A stretch of DNA of 64,000 bases from Streptococcus oralis (GTDB lineage Bacteria; Bacillota; Bacilli; Lactobacillales; Streptococcaceae): positions 124,001 to 188,000 of the forward strand of contig NZ_CP097843.1 in NCBI RefSeq assembly GCF_023611505.1. The letters run 5' to 3'. Position numbers and translations under genes: made by a program. Below, piece after piece: positions 25,304 through 35,899 of this stretch (position 1 is the first letter of the stretch; each line of letters begins with the position of its first letter). The notes below the pieces were generated by a model. It saw nothing but the letters and a program-made list of their open reading frames with translations, was not told the origin of the DNA and did no database searches.

Positions 25304-25776
25304 AACACAAACATAAATGGATTGGAATTGGAGCAGGGGTTTTAGGTTTCTTTCTGGGAATGCTTAGTCTCGCTCTAAGAGGACTATTCAATCAGATTCA
25401 AATCGAACAAGTTTTATATACTTCTTTCGGTCTTATTGCAATTGTTGGAGTAATATCTCTCGCTTTAGCTGTGTACTACCTTCGAAAGGGTCGTGAAGCT
25501 TACGTGATTTACCAAACAGTAGAAGAGGAAGAAGCTAATGAAAAGGCATATGTGAGTGCTTATCGCTTCTTGAACTATGGAACAGTTGCTTCGAACACTT
25601 TGATGATTGCGATGCTTTGCTGTTTAGTAATTGTCACTTCTCCAGTAATTGAGAATGTTTATCTTTTCATCTTTTCACTTGTTTTAATGTTCTTTTCTTT
25701 TGCTGTTGCAAATTATTGTGAACCGACTTTAGAAGAAATCTTTATTAGATTGACAGGAGAAAAGTTAGATGTTTAG
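25300..25776 (+). CDS. DUF3169-like four-helix membrane protein
   Basis: A 158-aa protein with helices near residues 8-25, 38-60, 92-112 and 120-140 and an acidic cytoplasmic loop (VEEEEANEKAYVSAYRF). It resembles DUF3169 proteins found next to small XRE regulators. Function unknown. It overlaps the regulator gene by four bases and the following permease-like gene by eight, so the three are tightly coupled. Confidence 0.65.
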   Translation: MKHKHKWIGIGAGVLGFFLGMLSLALRGLFNQIQIEQVLYTSFGLIAIVGVISLALAVYYLRKGREAYVIYQTVEEEEANEKAYVSAYRFLNYGTVASNTLMIAMLCCLVIVTSPVIENVYLFIFSLVLMFFSFAVANYCEPTLEEIFIRLTGEKLDV

Positions 25777-26467
25777 AAAATTAAATGCCCTTCTTTGGTT
25801 AAGGTTACAAGTTCTTATTAGTAATTCAACGTTACTAGCGACATTATTGATGCCCTTTGGTATTGCTATCCTATATAATGAATTCTTAAACAAGAGTGGA
25901 GAATTGAGCATGTTTCTTCTTTCTATGAGTTTGACGATGGTCTTGAGTATGGGAAGTGGTTATATGGTATCGATTATGATGGCTGAGGATAAGGAAAAAC
26001 GCAATCTTAAATCACTCATACTAAGTGGTGTGACAGCAACAGAGTATACTCTGAGCATGATGGCTCTTCCTCTTCTCGTGATGCTTCTTTCTATGGTTGT
26101 TCTCCCTCTCTATCTTAAAGTTGATTTGACAAACTACTTTCTTACCTATGGACTCTATCTGCTTCTAGCGACCATCAGTATAATCTTTCTTAATCTTCTT
26201 ATAGGTGCAGTATCAGATACCCAGTCTAAGGCGCAAGTGTATAGTATTTTTCCTATGTTGACCGTCTCTTTCTTGCCCGTTCTTGCCGTTCAAAATGAAA
26301 CTGCGCAAAAATTGTTGGACTATTCTTTCATTGGTCCTTTGGTAAGTCTGTTAAAAGAAGGTGGTGGAGAGTTATCTTTGAGAAGTCTTGCTCTCTTGCT
26401 AGCATGGGTCCTTTTGCTAGGACTAGCTAGTCTCTTTGTATTGAAAAATAGTTATAAAGGAAAGTAG
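25769..26467 (+). CDS. ABC-2-type permease-like membrane protein
   Basis: A 232-aa protein with six predicted helices and the layout of ABC-2 permeases: an MMAEDKEKRNLKSLILSGVTATEY cytoplasmic segment after the second helix and an IGAVSDTQSKAQVYS stretch later. Such permeases usually pair with an ATPase gene, which is missing in this operon. It may use an ATPase encoded elsewhere or have a different role. Confidence 0.65.
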   Translation: MFRKLNALLWLRLQVLISNSTLLATLLMPFGIAILYNEFLNKSGELSMFLLSMSLTMVLSMGSGYMVSIMMAEDKEKRNLKSLILSGVTATEYTLSMMALPLLVMLLSMVVLPLYLKVDLTNYFLTYGLYLLLATISIIFLNLLIGAVSDTQSKAQVYSIFPMLTVSFLPVLAVQNETAQKLLDYSFIGPLVSLLKEGGGELSLRSLALLLAWVLLLGLASLFVLKNSYKGK

Positions 26468-26476
26468 GAGGCCCAT

Positions 26477-27118
26477 ATGAACTTACTTAAAAATCTTGGC
26501 TGGTTTCTTCTAGCTGTTCTATCCTTTTTCTTTGGCTATGGTCTGGTTCAGAGTATGGCTTTATCAGCGCTTGACCTAGGGGCTTCAATCTTTGGAGTCT
26601 TGCCACTTTATGTCGTCCTGTCAGGGGCCTATGTTTATGGAGTTTACAGATGGTATCAGACAGAAAAGGTTAGCATCCAGACAACAGCTTTTAATCGTTA
26701 TATCTGGTTGCCTACTCTGGTTTTGCTAGTGGCGATTACAGCCCAGTTCTTTTTGCCAGAAGATCCGTCAGTCAATCAACAAATCGTATCACAATTGACA
26801 GTTGCTCAGCCTGTCTTTGGTTTCTTTATGGTAGTGGTCTTTGCTCCTCTGACGGAAGAACTCATCTTTAGAGGGTTGCTGGCGCGCTATCTCTTTCCTA
26901 AGCAGAACAACAGCAAACAGACAGCTCTGTTTCTCCTCGTATCGAGTGTGCTTTTTGCCTTGATTCATTTTCCAGGGACTTTGCAACAGTTTTTAGTTTA
27001 TGCTAGTCTGGGATTGAGTTTGGGACTGGCTTATGTGAGCCGAAAAGGTCTTCTTTACAGCATTTCTCTCCACGCTTTGAATAATTTAATCGGCTTTTTG
27101 ATGATACTCGTGCTATAA
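26477..27118 (+). CDS. CPBP-family intramembrane endopeptidase
   Basis: A 213-aa membrane protease of the CPBP (CAAX/bacteriocin-processing) family. Motif 1, TEELIFRGLL, carries the Glu-Glu and Arg. Motif 2, LIHFPG, has the conserved His. Motif 3, SLHALNNLIGF, has His and Asn. Seven or so helices. In lactic acid bacteria relatives act in bacteriocin self-immunity or processing; no bacteriocin gene is visible here. It is in the same operon as the upstream genes, with GGAGG before the ATG. Confidence 0.88.
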   Translation: MNLLKNLGWFLLAVLSFFFGYGLVQSMALSALDLGASIFGVLPLYVVLSGAYVYGVYRWYQTEKVSIQTTAFNRYIWLPTLVLLVAITAQFFLPEDPSVNQQIVSQLTVAQPVFGFFMVVVFAPLTEELIFRGLLARYLFPKQNNSKQTALFLLVSSVLFALIHFPGTLQQFLVYASLGLSLGLAYVSRKGLLYSISLHALNNLIGFLMILVL

Positions 27119-27135
27119 TAGAGTCAGGAGGTCAC

Positions 27136-27354
27136 ATGAAACGAGTAATTTTATTAGCAGTGATACAGGCGGTCGTTCTCTTCTTTATCATCGGGGCACT
27201 TGCCTATGCCTTTAAAGGCGATTTCTTTTACAACTATCTAGCAGTTGTCTTTGCGCCTATTGCAGGTGTCTTGCGTTTTGCTTCGGCTTATGCGACGGAG
27301 ATTGTTCTACCTAAAAAGGCAGCTGAGATTGCTGAAAAGCGTAAAAAAGGTTAA
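27136..27354 (+). CDS. Small two-helix membrane protein
   Basis: A 72-aa protein with hydrophobic segments at about 4-25 and 31-52 and a basic tail (PKKAAEIAEKRKKG). GGAGG lies seven bases before the ATG. It is the last gene of the operon before a strong terminator. No known function. Confidence 0.7.
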   Translation: MKRVILLAVIQAVVLFFIIGALAYAFKGDFFYNYLAVVFAPIAGVLRFASAYATEIVLPKKAAEIAEKRKKG

Positions 27355-27369
27355 GAATCATAATCAGAG

Positions 27370-27398
27370 AATCCGATAATGTTTTCATCGGATTTTTT
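27370..27398 (+). terminator. Terminator of the regulator/membrane operon
   Basis: AATCCGAT and ATCGGATT form a perfect 8-bp stem followed by TTTT. Confidence 0.9.
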
Positions 27399-27505
27399 GT
27401 CTGTTCGTTTTGATTTCTAAAGACAATCAAACTTTTCTGCTGATTTTCATGAAGAGCCTGCGCTTTTATGGTAAAATAGTAACAGAATAAAAGAGGAGAG
27501 AAACA

Positions 27506-29269
27506 ATGAAACGTAGTATGTATGCTGGTCGTGTTCGTCAGGAACACATCGGACAAGAAATTACCTTGAAAGGATGGGTTAGCCGTCGTCGTGACTTGGG
27601 TGGCTTGATCTTTATCGACCTTCGTGACCGTGAAGGGATCATGCAGTTGGTTATCAACCCTGAAAAAGTTTCTGCAGAGGTTATGGCAACAGCTGAAAGT
27701 CTTCGTAGCGAATTTGTTATCGAGGTGACTGGACAAGTTGCTGCGCGTGAGCAAGCCAATGATAAGTTGCCAACGGGTGCAGTTGAGTTGGACGTGACAG
27801 CTCTTACAGTGCTGAATACAGCCAAAACAACACCTTTTGAGATTAAAGATGGGATTGAGGCAAATGACGATACACGTTTGCGTTACCGTTACCTTGACCT
27901 TCGTCGTCCAGAGATGTTGGAAAATCTCAAACTTCGTGCCAAGGTGACTCATTCTATCCGTAACTACTTGGATGAGTTGGAGTTTATTGATGTGGAGACG
28001 CCATTCCTTTCTAAGTCAACACCAGAAGGGGCGCGTGACTATTTGGTTCCATCTCGTGTCAACAAAGGACATTTCTACGCTCTTCCTCAAAGTCCACAAA
28101 TCACGAAACAGCTCTTGATGAATGCTGGTTTTGACCGTTATTACCAAATCGTTAAATGTTTCCGTGACGAGGACTTGCGTGGTGACCGCCAGCCTGAGTT
28201 TACCCAGGTCGACTTGGAAACATCCTTCCTTACGGAGCAAGAAATCCAAGATATCACAGAAGGCTTGATTGCGCGCGTGATGAAAGAAACCAAAGGCATT
28301 GATGTGACGCTTCCATTCCCTCGTATGAAGTATGATGACGCGATGGCTCTTTACGGTTCTGACAAACCTGATACCCGTTTTGACATGTTGCTTCAGGACT
28401 TGACAGAAGTTGTCCAGGGTGTTGATTTTAAAGTCTTCTCAGAAGCACCTGCTGTTAAAGCCATTGTAGTCAAAGGAGCTGCGGACAACTACTCACGTAA
28501 AGACATCGACAAGTTGACCGAAGTAGCCAAGCAGTACGGTGCCAAAGGACTTGCTTGGGTCAAGGTTGTGGATGGAGAATTGAACGGACCAGTTGCTAAG
28601 TTTTTGACTGGCATTCAAGCAGAGTTGACAAATGCCCTTGGTTTAGAAGACAAGGATTTGGTTCTCTTTGTGGCTGATACACTTGAAGTGGCGAATGCAA
28701 CCCTTGCTGCCCTTCGTGGTCGTATTGCCAAAGAACTTGGCTTGATTGATAACGCTAAATTCAACTTCCTCTGGGTGGTTGATTGGCCAATGTTTGAATG
28801 GTCTGAAGAAGAAGACCGCTACATGAGCGCCCACCATCCATTTACCCTTCCACAGGAAGAAACAGCTCACGAATTAGAAGGTGATTTGGCTAAGGTTCGT
28901 GCCATTGCTTACGATATCGTCTTGAACGGTTATGAGCTTGGTGGTGGTAGCCTTCGTATCAACCAAAAAGACCTTCAAGAACGCATGTTCAAGGCTCTTG
29001 GTTTCTCAGCCGAAGAAGCAAATGACCAGTTTGGTTTCCTTCTTGAGGCTATGGACTATGGTTTCCCACCACACGGTGGTTTGGCTATCGGTCTTGACCG
29101 TTTTGTGATGCTCTTAGCAGGAGAAGAAAATATCCGTGAAGTCATTGCCTTTCCTAAGAACAACAAGGCAACCGATCCAATGACACAAGCTCCATCAACA
29201 GTCGCTCTCAAACAACTAGAGGAACTCAGCTTACAAGTAGAAGAAGATGAAACAAGCAAAACGAATTAA
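27506..29269 (+). CDS. aspS: Aspartyl-tRNA synthetase
   Basis: A 587-aa class IIb synthetase of the bacterial type. The N-terminal OB-fold anticodon domain ([22 protein letters not shown]) is followed by motif 2, [19 protein letters not shown], the GAD insertion domain and motif 3, [22 protein letters not shown] precedes the ATG. A likely -10 is TAAAAT in GGTAAAATAG near 27473. Its last 23 bases overlap the start of the next gene. Confidence 0.97.
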   Translation: MKRSMYAGRVRQEHIGQEITLKGWVSRRRDLGGLIFIDLRDREGIMQLVINPEKVSAEVMATAESLRSEFVIEVTGQVAAREQANDKLPTGAVELDVTALTVLNTAKTTPFEIKDGIEANDDTRLRYRYLDLRRPEMLENLKLRAKVTHSIRNYLDELEFIDVETPFLSKSTPEGARDYLVPSRVNKGHFYALPQSPQITKQLLMNAGFDRYYQIVKCFRDEDLRGDRQPEFTQVDLETSFLTEQEIQDITEGLIARVMKETKGIDVTLPFPRMKYDDAMALYGSDKPDTRFDMLLQDLTEVVQGVDFKVFSEAPAVKAIVVKGAADNYSRKDIDKLTEVAKQYGAKGLAWVKVVDGELNGPVAKFLTGIQAELTNALGLEDKDLVLFVADTLEVANATLAALRGRIAKELGLIDNAKFNFLWVVDWPMFEWSEEEDRYMSAHHPFTLPQEETAHELEGDLAKVRAIAYDIVLNGYELGGGSLRINQKDLQERMFKALGFSAEEANDQFGFLLEAMDYGFPPHGGLAIGLDRFVMLLAGEENIREVIAFPKNNKATDPMTQAPSTVALKQLEELSLQVEEDETSKTN

Positions 29270-30188
29270 GCGGTGGCGCTATTATCTGCGCCGCTTTGCT
29301 TATCAGATAAAAATCTTACGAGTTTTACAAAGTATCTCTCGGGAAAAATATGATGAGAAAGTCTCGGCTTCTCTGGTTTATGGCTTTTTGTCAGCAGTAG
29401 CAGTCAATTTCTTTTTTCAACCAGGACACGTTTACTCCAGTGGTGCGACGGGTTTGGCACAGATTATCTCTGCTTTGAGTAATCACTGGTTTGGTTTTTA
29501 CATTCCGATATCGCTAACCTTTTATGCTATCAATTTTCCATTGATGATTTTGGCTTGGTATCAGATTGGGCATAAGTTTACGGTCTTTACCTTTATCACA
29601 GTATCCATGAGTTCCCTCTTTATCCAGCTTGTGCCAGTTGTGACCTTGACAGAGGATCCCATCATCAATGCCCTTTTTGGGGGTGTTGTCATGGGCTTGG
29701 GAATTGGTTTTGCGCTCCGTAACAATATTTCTAGCGGAGGTACAGATATCGTCAGTCTGACCATTCGAAAGAAAACGGGTAAGAATGTCGGTAGTATTTC
29801 TTTCCTGGTAAATGGGACTATCATGCTGATAGCAGGTTTGACCTTTGGTTGGAAATACGCCCTCTACTCTATGATCACCATTTTTGTATCGAGCCGTGTG
29901 ACAGATGCGGTCTTTACAAAGCAAAAACGCATGCAGGCCATGATTGTGACCAATAATCCTGACAAGGTAATCGCAAAAATCCATAAAAAATTGCACCGCG
30001 GAGCAACCATGATCCACGATGCAGAAGGAACCTATAATCATGAGAGAAAAGCAGTCTTGATTACGGTTATCACGCGAGCAGAGTTTAATGATTTTAAACA
30101 CATCATGAAACAGGTCGATCCGACAGCCTTTGTCTCTGTATCCGAAAATGTCCACATCCTAGGACGATTTGTAGAAACAGACAATTAG
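29247..30188 (+). CDS. YitT-family membrane protein (DUF161 and DUF2179)
   Basis: A 313-aa protein whose start lies inside the aspS 3' end, with AGAAGAAG as its binding site, so the two are translationally coupled. After a basic N-terminus come about five helices, including family-typical [20 protein letters not shown] and [20 protein letters not shown]. The C-terminal DUF2179 cytosolic domain runs from about residue 225 ([18 protein letters not shown]). Role not established; some relatives are thought to be transporters. The IS element lies 24 bases after it. Confidence 0.9.
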   Translation: MKQAKRIKRWRYYLRRFAYQIKILRVLQSISREKYDEKVSASLVYGFLSAVAVNFFFQPGHVYSSGATGLAQIISALSNHWFGFYIPISLTFYAINFPLMILAWYQIGHKFTVFTFITVSMSSLFIQLVPVVTLTEDPIINALFGGVVMGLGIGFALRNNISSGGTDIVSLTIRKKTGKNVGSISFLVNGTIMLIAGLTFGWKYALYSMITIFVSSRVTDAVFTKQKRMQAMIVTNNPDKVIAKIHKKLHRGATMIHDAEGTYNHERKAVLITVITRAEFNDFKHIMKQVDPTAFVSVSENVHILGRFVETDN

Positions 30189-30238
30189 ACATGAAAAACC
30201 AGCTCTGTGTACTGACCCCAAAAAGTTAGACAAATAAT

Positions 30239-31078
30239 TTAAGCGAAGGATTTAGTTCTGTATTGCACAGGGCTAAGTCCTTTTAGTTTGACCTTAATTC
30301 GTTTGTTGTTGTAGTAATCAATATAGTCCACAATAGCTTGTTCCAATTGGTTAAGCGACTGAAATGACTTCTCATAACCATAAAACATCTCCGATTTCAG
30401 AATGCCAAAGAAGGACTCCATCATACCGTTGTCTGGGCTGTTACCTTTACGTGACATGGATGCTTGAATTCCCTTACTCTCTAGGAACCGATGATAAGAA
30501 TCGTGTTGGTATTGCCAACCTTGGTCACTATGGAGAATCGTATTTTCGTAGTGTTTCTCTGTGAAGGCCTGTTTCAACATCGTTTTTACTTGTTCTAAAT
30601 TAGGCGAAGTAGAAAGATGATAAGCAATAATTTCACTGTTAAATCCATCTAAAACAGGCGATAAATAGAGTTTCTGTGTGCTATTTGGAATGGCAAATTC
30701 TGTCACATCCGTATAGCACTTTTCCCTTGGTCTTGATGCTTCAAACTGGCGTTGAATGAGATTCTCTGCTTTCTTGCCAATCTCTCCTTGGTAGGAAGAA
30801 TACTTTCGTTTGCGACGAATTCGAGCTGTTAAACCAAGGACCTTCATCAGACGTTGAACTTTCTTATAATTCACTACAAAACCACGATTTCTTAGTTCAA
30901 GAGTAATTCTACGATAGCCATAATTTCCTTTATGGTCATTATAAATGGCCTGAATTTCGATTTTAAGCTCTTTATCTTTGTCAAGCCCATCTAGTTGCTT
31001 CAACTGATAGTAGTAAGTTGAGCGAGGTAAACGAGCCGCTTCAAGAAGTAAATCTAGTCGAAATCCTCCTGAAGCCAT
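30239..31078 (-). CDS. IS3-family transposase OrfB (DDE catalytic domain)
   Basis: A 279-aa frame with an HTH_21-type N-terminal part ([22 protein letters not shown]) and the rve catalytic core: D in CYTDVTEF, D in [11 protein letters not shown] and E in [14 protein letters not shown], with the conserved K/R region and [10 protein letters not shown] near the end. It is expected to be made as an OrfAB fusion by ribosomal frameshifting in the 25-base overlap with orfA. It appears intact. Confidence 0.95.
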   Translation of the reverse strand: MASGGFRLDLLLEAARLPRSTYYYQLKQLDGLDKDKELKIEIQAIYNDHKGNYGYRRITLELRNRGFVVNYKKVQRLMKVLGLTARIRRKRKYSSYQGEIGKKAENLIQRQFEASRPREKCYTDVTEFAIPNSTQKLYLSPVLDGFNSEIIAYHLSTSPNLEQVKTMLKQAFTEKHYENTILHSDQGWQYQHDSYHRFLESKGIQASMSRKGNSPDNGMMESFFGILKSEMFYGYEKSFQSLNQLEQAIVDYIDYYNNKRIKVKLKGLSPVQYRTKSFA

Positions 31079-31590
31079 TTCTCTAACTGTCTCTGCTTTT
31101 CTCGCTCTAAGGCTTCGTCCCTTTCCTCTAACTCTTTTAACTTTTTTAGGTAAGCCACCTCAGTCCGTAAGCGTTCATTCTCCTCTTGGAGTCGCTCTAG
31201 TTCTGTCATTTCTTCCCAAGTTTTCTTCCGTTTAAGTCCCATTTTAGGTACTCTCCCTCTTATTTTCTCAACAATAGTATACCCGTTTTTCTTGTATTGC
31301 GCCAGCCAATTTGAAAGCATTCCTTGGTTTGGGAGGGCATAATCAAGACTAACACTTCTTTGCGAATGTCCTTCCAACAGAACTTTCTCAACCATTTCTT
31401 GTTTTAATTCAGGGGAATAGTAACGATTTTTTCCTTTTTTGACGAACTCCATTCCGTAACGATCAATCAATTTAATCATGTATCTAAGATTAGAATTGTT
31501 TATCCCAAATTTATTTGAAAGCTTCTCTAAGCTATATCCTTGCTTTCTAAGTTCATAGATCTGAACTTTATCTTCATAACTCAATTTCAT
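31054..31590 (-). CDS. IS3-family transposase OrfA (helix-turn-helix)
   Basis: A 178-aa frame from ATG 31590; a longer frame reaching 31686 would cross the IS end into malR and is rejected. It has two helix-turn-helix segments ([18 protein letters not shown] and [17 protein letters not shown]) and a C-terminal leucine-zipper coiled coil ([22 protein letters not shown]). It binds the IS ends. Confidence 0.93.
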   Translation of the reverse strand: MKLSYEDKVQIYELRKQGYSLEKLSNKFGINNSNLRYMIKLIDRYGMEFVKKGKNRYYSPELKQEMVEKVLLEGHSQRSVSLDYALPNQGMLSNWLAQYKKNGYTIVEKIRGRVPKMGLKRKKTWEEMTELERLQEENERLRTEVAYLKKLKELEERDEALEREKQRQLEKWLQEDFD

Positions 31591-31660
31591 AATAAAAACA
31601 CCCCAAAAGTTAGATTTTTTCTGTCTAACTTTTGGGGTGCAGTTCACTGGAGGCTGGTCT

Positions 31661-32647
31661 TTATTTTTCGATAATTTTGTGTCCAATCAACTGGCGGTAA
31701 CAAATCTGTTTATTGTTTTTAGCATCGTTGATGATCTGGAGAATGGTTTCAAAGGAAACGCGCCCAAGTTCCAGGCTATTGATATCGACATAGGCTACAA
31801 GGTCAAGTCGAGGATTGACAGAGTCGAAGCTCAAGACAGGAACAGTTAACTGATGCTTACTGATGTAGTCACAAACTCCTTCTGCTAGGAGACTATCGGT
31901 TGTGATGATAGCATCAATCTGCGGATCGTGATTGAAGAGGAGTTCACTGAACTGATAACCTTTTTCTTCTAAAAATTCGGTCGCAAAGTAGGTTAAGTTG
32001 GTATCAATCGGAAGTTGGTGTTGTTTGAGTGCAGACTCATAGCCAGTTAGACGATCTTGCGTTACGAAGAGTCGCTTTGTACCCCCGATGAAGGCAATTC
32101 GTTTGCATCCTTTTTTGATGAAATACTCTGTCGCATCAAAGCCAGCTTGTACATTGTCATTATCAACAAGAGGGATAAAGGGTGAAGTGGATTTTCCGAG
32201 AATGAGGAAAGGGAACTGCTCATCGACTACTAGTTTGACCAGAGGGTCTTCTTCCTCAGCGTAGAGGAAAATCAAACCGTCAACACGCTTGCCATAAACC
32301 ATCTGAGAAATCGCATTGAGACGTTCTTTCTCATCTTTTCCTGTTGCAATCTGGATAGCATAATGGTTTTCGGAAGCGACTTGGGCGATACCACGAAGGA
32401 CAGATGGGAAGAAAGGATTTTGGTAAAAGGCATCTGAGTCGTCAGGAAGCACCAGGCCGATAACCTGAGTATAGCTACTCACCAAGCTACGAGCATTGAG
32501 ATTGGGATGGTAGTTGAGCTCCTTCATAGCCTTGCGAACTCGTTTTTTGGTTTCATCACTAATCGTTGATTTGTTTTGAATAACGCGGGTAACAGTTGAA
32601 GGTGAGACACCTGCTGCCTTGGCCACGTCTTTAATCGTAACGGGCAT
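31661..32647 (-). CDS. malR: Maltose operon repressor, LacI family
   Basis: A 328-aa LacI/GalR regulator with an N-terminal helix-turn-helix ([20 protein letters not shown]), hinge helix (NLNARSLV) and periplasmic-binding-fold effector domain. In S. pneumoniae MalR represses malXCD and malMP and is released by maltose/maltodextrin. The CGCAAACGTTTGCG-type palindromes in the malX-malQ interval are its expected operators. It is co-transcribed with malA, nine bases upstream. An IS element begins 18 bases past its stop, and the IS hairpin probably ends the transcript. Confidence 0.95.
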   Translation of the reverse strand: MPVTIKDVAKAAGVSPSTVTRVIQNKSTISDETKKRVRKAMKELNYHPNLNARSLVSSYTQVIGLVLPDDSDAFYQNPFFPSVLRGIAQVASENHYAIQIATGKDEKERLNAISQMVYGKRVDGLIFLYAEEEDPLVKLVVDEQFPFLILGKSTSPFIPLVDNDNVQAGFDATEYFIKKGCKRIAFIGGTKRLFVTQDRLTGYESALKQHQLPIDTNLTYFATEFLEEKGYQFSELLFNHDPQIDAIITTDSLLAEGVCDYISKHQLTVPVLSFDSVNPRLDLVAYVDINSLELGRVSFETILQIINDAKNNKQICYRQLIGHKIIEK

Positions 32648-32656
32648 AAAAATCTC

Positions 32657-33463
32657 CTATTTATGATAATCTGGATCACGGAAGTGTGTCTTGTAAAAAA
32701 TGGTGACCAGATAAAGAACAAAAAGAATGTTTTGTACAGTGATAAGGGTTGCCATATTTTGGCCAAAAAGTCCCAAAATAAGCGTAATCAGAGTGGGTAA
32801 TCCTAAACAGTTCAAGATAAAATGGTAGCACTCTTTAAAGGTCCTAAATGAAAAGAGGCGTGATTTTTTTGTGATATAAAGGAGAAGACTAGCTCCAAGA
32901 GAGACAATGAAGAAATTCAATCCAAAGAGAAAGCTTGCACCGAGAACGAGAAAGAGACTGATATAGACCCGATTTTGTTGGTACCAGTCTTTAGAAATAG
33001 CCTGGGTTAAACTTTCCTTACTCTGGAAACTCTCCGTTTGAATCGCGTGGTAGCGAATGCGAGTCAGTTCCTTACTTTCCTTACTGATGACGAGTTCTTC
33101 CGTATCAAAATGAAGTTGCAAGTCCTTTGGCAATTCTTTGTTTTGGCTCGGGCCAATCAAAAGAGAAGGTTGTTGATTCTTAGTTCCTGAGTAGTTCAGC
33201 TTTCCATCTACGATTTGTGCATTTTCCGACAAATCCATGATCGCTTCATCTGTCAGTGGAGTGTAGACATTATCGATAAACGTATCCAGCGGATACGTTT
33301 CCTGCGAGCTGTTTTGAATGGCGATCGGAACCATAGACAAGCTAATCAAGAAAATACCGGTAAAAAACAATTGAAACCAGTTGAGTCCGAAACGTTTTGA
33401 CAGGGGCTTACGAAATCCCCAGATACTAGAGAAATACGAGAATGGATATGGAAGCATAGGCAT
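32657..33463 (-). CDS. malA: MalA, DUF1189 membrane protein of the maltose regulon
   Basis: A 268-aa membrane protein. A helix near residues 30-50 is followed by a long external domain (to about 160), then three or four closely packed helices in the C-terminal third. It matches the DUF1189 protein MalA of the pneumococcal malXCDAR cluster; its function is unknown. It has its own promoter (33494-33522) and is separated from malD by a terminator. malR follows directly. Confidence 0.85.
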   Translation of the reverse strand: MPMLPYPFSYFSSIWGFRKPLSKRFGLNWFQLFFTGIFLISLSMVPIAIQNSSQETYPLDTFIDNVYTPLTDEAIMDLSENAQIVDGKLNYSGTKNQQPSLLIGPSQNKELPKDLQLHFDTEELVISKESKELTRIRYHAIQTESFQSKESLTQAISKDWYQQNRVYISLFLVLGASFLFGLNFFIVSLGASLLLYITKKSRLFSFRTFKECYHFILNCLGLPTLITLILGLFGQNMATLITVQNILFVLYLVTIFYKTHFRDPDYHK

Positions 33464-33493
33464 CTTTCTAAAAGTGTTTTCTATATGAGTATT

Positions 33494-33522
33494 ATTATAT
33501 AGAGAAATGTGCTTTATTTCAA
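33494..33522 (-). promoter_or_regulatory. malAR promoter
   Basis: On the minus strand TTGAAA (33522-33517), 17 bases and TATAAT (33499-33494), 30 bases ahead of malA. No MalR-type palindrome overlaps it. Confidence 0.8.
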
Positions 33523-33616
33523 GTCTAGTAGATAAATTGCTTATTGAAAAGCTGATTTTGCTACTATTTGCGATCGTGTGCCCAATCGTGTAGCTTTAGC
33601 AACAAGCTCCAAAATG

Positions 33617-33656
33617 AAAAAAGGGTGGCAGGGATAGATTATCCCTTGTCGCCACC
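33617..33656 (-). terminator. malXCD terminator overlapping the malD 3' end
   Basis: GGTGGC...GCCACC with an inner GGGATA/ATCCCT stem (33624-33656), followed on the minus strand by CTTTTTT. The left part of the stem is coding sequence of malD. Confidence 0.85.
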
Positions 33657-34481
33657 ACTTGTAAGTCCTGAAACAAAGTTCTTTTGTAAGAAGAAGAAGA
33701 GTGTACAGATTGGAAGAGCGATGAGGATGGCACCTGCTGAGAAGTAGGCAATCTTCAAGTTCTTCGCATTGTTGACGAAGGTTTGGAGACCAACGGCAAC
33801 TGTAAAGTATTCTTTCTCACGAAGCAAGAAACTAGAGAGGATATAGTCTCCGAAAGGTCCCATGAAGGCCCAGAGGGCTTGTACCGCCACCATTGGGCGA
33901 ACAAGAGGGAGAACGATTTGCCAGAAGCGGCGGAAGTGTCCTGCACCATCAAGTTTTGCTGATTCATCAAGAGACATTGGTACGGTGTCAAAGTAACCTT
34001 TCATCAACCAAGCGTTCATAGGGATACCACCACCGACATAGAGGAAGATGAGGAACCAGCTATGGTTAAGGGCGTTCAACATAAGGGCCATAACGAAGAA
34101 GGCTGTCAAAGCGGCCATAGTTGGCACCATTTGGATGATCAAGAAGAAGACCAAACTTTGTTTACGAGCCAAGAAATTGTAACGGCTGTAGGCATAACCA
34201 GCAAGGACGATGATACTCGTTTGAACCACCATAGTAATCAAAGCGATGATCAAAGTATTGAGGTACCAAGTGCCGTACAAGGTTTCAGTGAAGAGTCCTT
34301 TAAAGTTATCAAAATTGAAGTCGATGTTAGTATCTAGTTTAAAGGCTGCGACATTACCAGACTTGAAGGCTGACATAATGGTAATCAAAAGTGGATAGAT
34401 AATGACAATTGATAAGCCAATCAAGTAGAGGTAAGTGAGGGTTTGAGTCAGTCTACGTTTGAGTTTAATTGAGTTATTCAT
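33639..34481 (-). CDS. malD: Maltodextrin ABC transporter permease MalD (MalG-like)
   Basis: A 280-aa inner-membrane permease with six helices and the EAA loop [27 protein letters not shown] (about residues 175-200), which docks the shared ATPase. ATG 34481 is taken because it overlaps closely with the malC end; an in-frame upstream start at 34502 would lie within malC. With MalC it forms the channel for maltodextrins delivered by MalX. No ATPase gene is in the cluster; in streptococci the multi-sugar ATPase MsmK is shared. Confidence 0.95.
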   Translation of the reverse strand: MNNSIKLKRRLTQTLTYLYLIGLSIVIIYPLLITIMSAFKSGNVAAFKLDTNIDFNFDNFKGLFTETLYGTWYLNTLIIALITMVVQTSIIVLAGYAYSRYNFLARKQSLVFFLIIQMVPTMAALTAFFVMALMLNALNHSWFLIFLYVGGGIPMNAWLMKGYFDTVPMSLDESAKLDGAGHFRRFWQIVLPLVRPMVAVQALWAFMGPFGDYILSSFLLREKEYFTVAVGLQTFVNNAKNLKIAYFSAGAILIALPICTLFFFLQKNFVSGLTSGGDKG

Positions 34482-34482
34482 C

Positions 34483-35775
34483 TTAGACGTCCTCCATATC
34501 AAATGCGTGTAGTTTCTTGAATGCGATCATAGAGATAGAGATGACAATGATTGAGATAATCAAGGTAACAGCTGCCGCCATAGAGTATTGTGGGGCTGTA
34601 CCAGTTGTCAAACGGTAAATCCATGAAATCAAGATATCAGTTGAACCGGCTCCACCACCAACGCTACCAGGTCCTCCACCGTTGAAGAGGTACATGATAG
34701 AGAAGTTGTTAAAGTTGAAGGTGTATTGGCTAATCAATGTTGGAGCCGCAACAGCCAAAATCATTGGGAAAGTGATGTTGCGGAATTTTTGCCAAGCATT
34801 AGCACCATCGATGTAAGCCGCTTCGTAGAGGTCGTTAGGAATAGACTGCAAGATACCCAAGGTCAAAACGTAGATGTATGGGAATCCAAGCCAACCCTGC
34901 ATCATAATCAAAGCAATCTTAGTCCAAGTCGGATCTGTTTTCCAAGGGATAAGAGCTCCATCTAGGAATGGAAGGACCTTAGATAAGAGAGGCAAGACTT
35001 GGGTGTTGATGGCACCAACACTATCATTAAACATGTTTGAGAATGTCAAGATAGTGATGAAGGCTGGAACAGCCCAAGGAAGAAGGAAAATAACACCAAA
35101 GATACGTTTTCCTTTGATAAATGGTTGGTTGGCAATAATTGCTGTAAAGATACCAATGACAATCTGCAAAGTAGAAGCAGACAAGGCCCAGATGATGGTC
35201 CAAGAAAGAACAGAACCAAAGGCTGAACGGAAGGTACTCAAGCTCCAGATGTTTGTGAAGTTCGTCAAACCAACCCAGTCCAACAATTTATTTGGTGGTA
35301 AGTGTTGGAAGTCATAGTTGGTAAAGGCAATCATCAAGGTTACGATAACTGGAAAGATAATCGCAAATGTCATCGCTACATACGATGGGATGATCAAAAG
35401 GTATGGGAATCCATTCTCATAAATACCTTTAATCATATCCTTGAAGGTACGAGCTACAGGAATACCGTTGTTGATACGTTTAGCAGTAGTATGTGCGTCC
35501 TTGATATTAAAGATATAAAAGAGTAAGTAAACGACAACAAAGATAGAGTGAAAAGCACCACGAATTAGCATGAAAAGTGAATTATCACGACCGGGCTTGT
35601 CACCAAGGGTGACCAAATTGCTCAATTCAGGGCTTGCAAGTGTTAGAAAATACAGAACAAAAAGAACAGTAATGCCAAGGAAAATAAATCCTTTCGCTTT
35701 TTGTTTGTTATAGATTTGTCCTAAACCAGGAATGATTGACAGCAAGGCTGCTTTGCGAGGCTGTTGTTTTTCCAT
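34483..35775 (-). CDS. malC: Maltodextrin ABC transporter permease MalC (MalF-like)
   Basis: A 430-aa permease, the size known for pneumococcal MalC. Extra N-terminal helices precede the transport core. The EAA loop is [24 protein letters not shown]. The tail LHAFDMEDV ends one base before malD. ATG 35775 with AAGGAGT upstream is chosen over a start at 35817, which lacks a binding site. Confidence 0.95.
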   Translation of the reverse strand: MEKQQPRKAALLSIIPGLGQIYNKQKAKGFIFLGITVLFVLYFLTLASPELSNLVTLGDKPGRDNSLFMLIRGAFHSIFVVVYLLFYIFNIKDAHTTAKRINNGIPVARTFKDMIKGIYENGFPYLLIIPSYVAMTFAIIFPVIVTLMIAFTNYDFQHLPPNKLLDWVGLTNFTNIWSLSTFRSAFGSVLSWTIIWALSASTLQIVIGIFTAIIANQPFIKGKRIFGVIFLLPWAVPAFITILTFSNMFNDSVGAINTQVLPLLSKVLPFLDGALIPWKTDPTWTKIALIMMQGWLGFPYIYVLTLGILQSIPNDLYEAAYIDGANAWQKFRNITFPMILAVAAPTLISQYTFNFNNFSIMYLFNGGGPGSVGGGAGSTDILISWIYRLTTGTAPQYSMAAAVTLIISIIVISISMIAFKKLHAFDMEDV

Positions 35776-35857
35776 GATTACTCCTTTCATAGGATGCGAG
35801 TTTAAACTCGGATTCAATCGTAAGATACGTACATCTGATAAGAAGCATATCTATAAA

Positions 35858-35892
35858 TTCAAAGGGGGATTTTGCTTCCACCCCCCTTGAAC
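35858..35892 (-). terminator. Intercistronic hairpin between malX and malC
   Basis: TTCAAAGGGGG pairs with CCCCCCTTGAA around a short loop. There is no T-run on the minus strand, so it probably stabilises the malX message or limits read-through, giving more binding protein than permease. Confidence 0.6.
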
Positions 35893-35899
35893 AAATCAA

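Larger units (their letters stand above)
30213..31642 (-). mobile_element. Complete IS3-family insertion sequence (IS150/IS861-like)
   Basis: The terminal inverted repeats are TGACCCCAAAAAGTTAGACA (30213-30232) and, reversed, TGCACCCCAAAAGTTAGACA (31642-31623). Two overlapping frames, orfA and orfB, on the minus strand fill it. The right end contains a second inverted copy of the repeat arm (about 31600-31615), making a hairpin. No unambiguous target duplication was found. It sits between the YitT gene and malR. Confidence 0.9.

Noticed and set aside
29247..29269. Overlap of aspS and the YitT gene as a possible frameshift or assembly error
   Set aside because: Both proteins are full-length with proper ends; a 23-base coupled overlap is plausible.
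31591..31686. N-terminal extension of the IS orfA to 31686
   Set aside because: It reads through the IS terminal repeat into malR sequence; ATG 31590 lies just inside the element.
33639..33656. malD stop inside a terminator stem as a sign of truncation
   Set aside because: The MalD C-terminus has the expected length; overlap of the stem with the last codons is tolerated.
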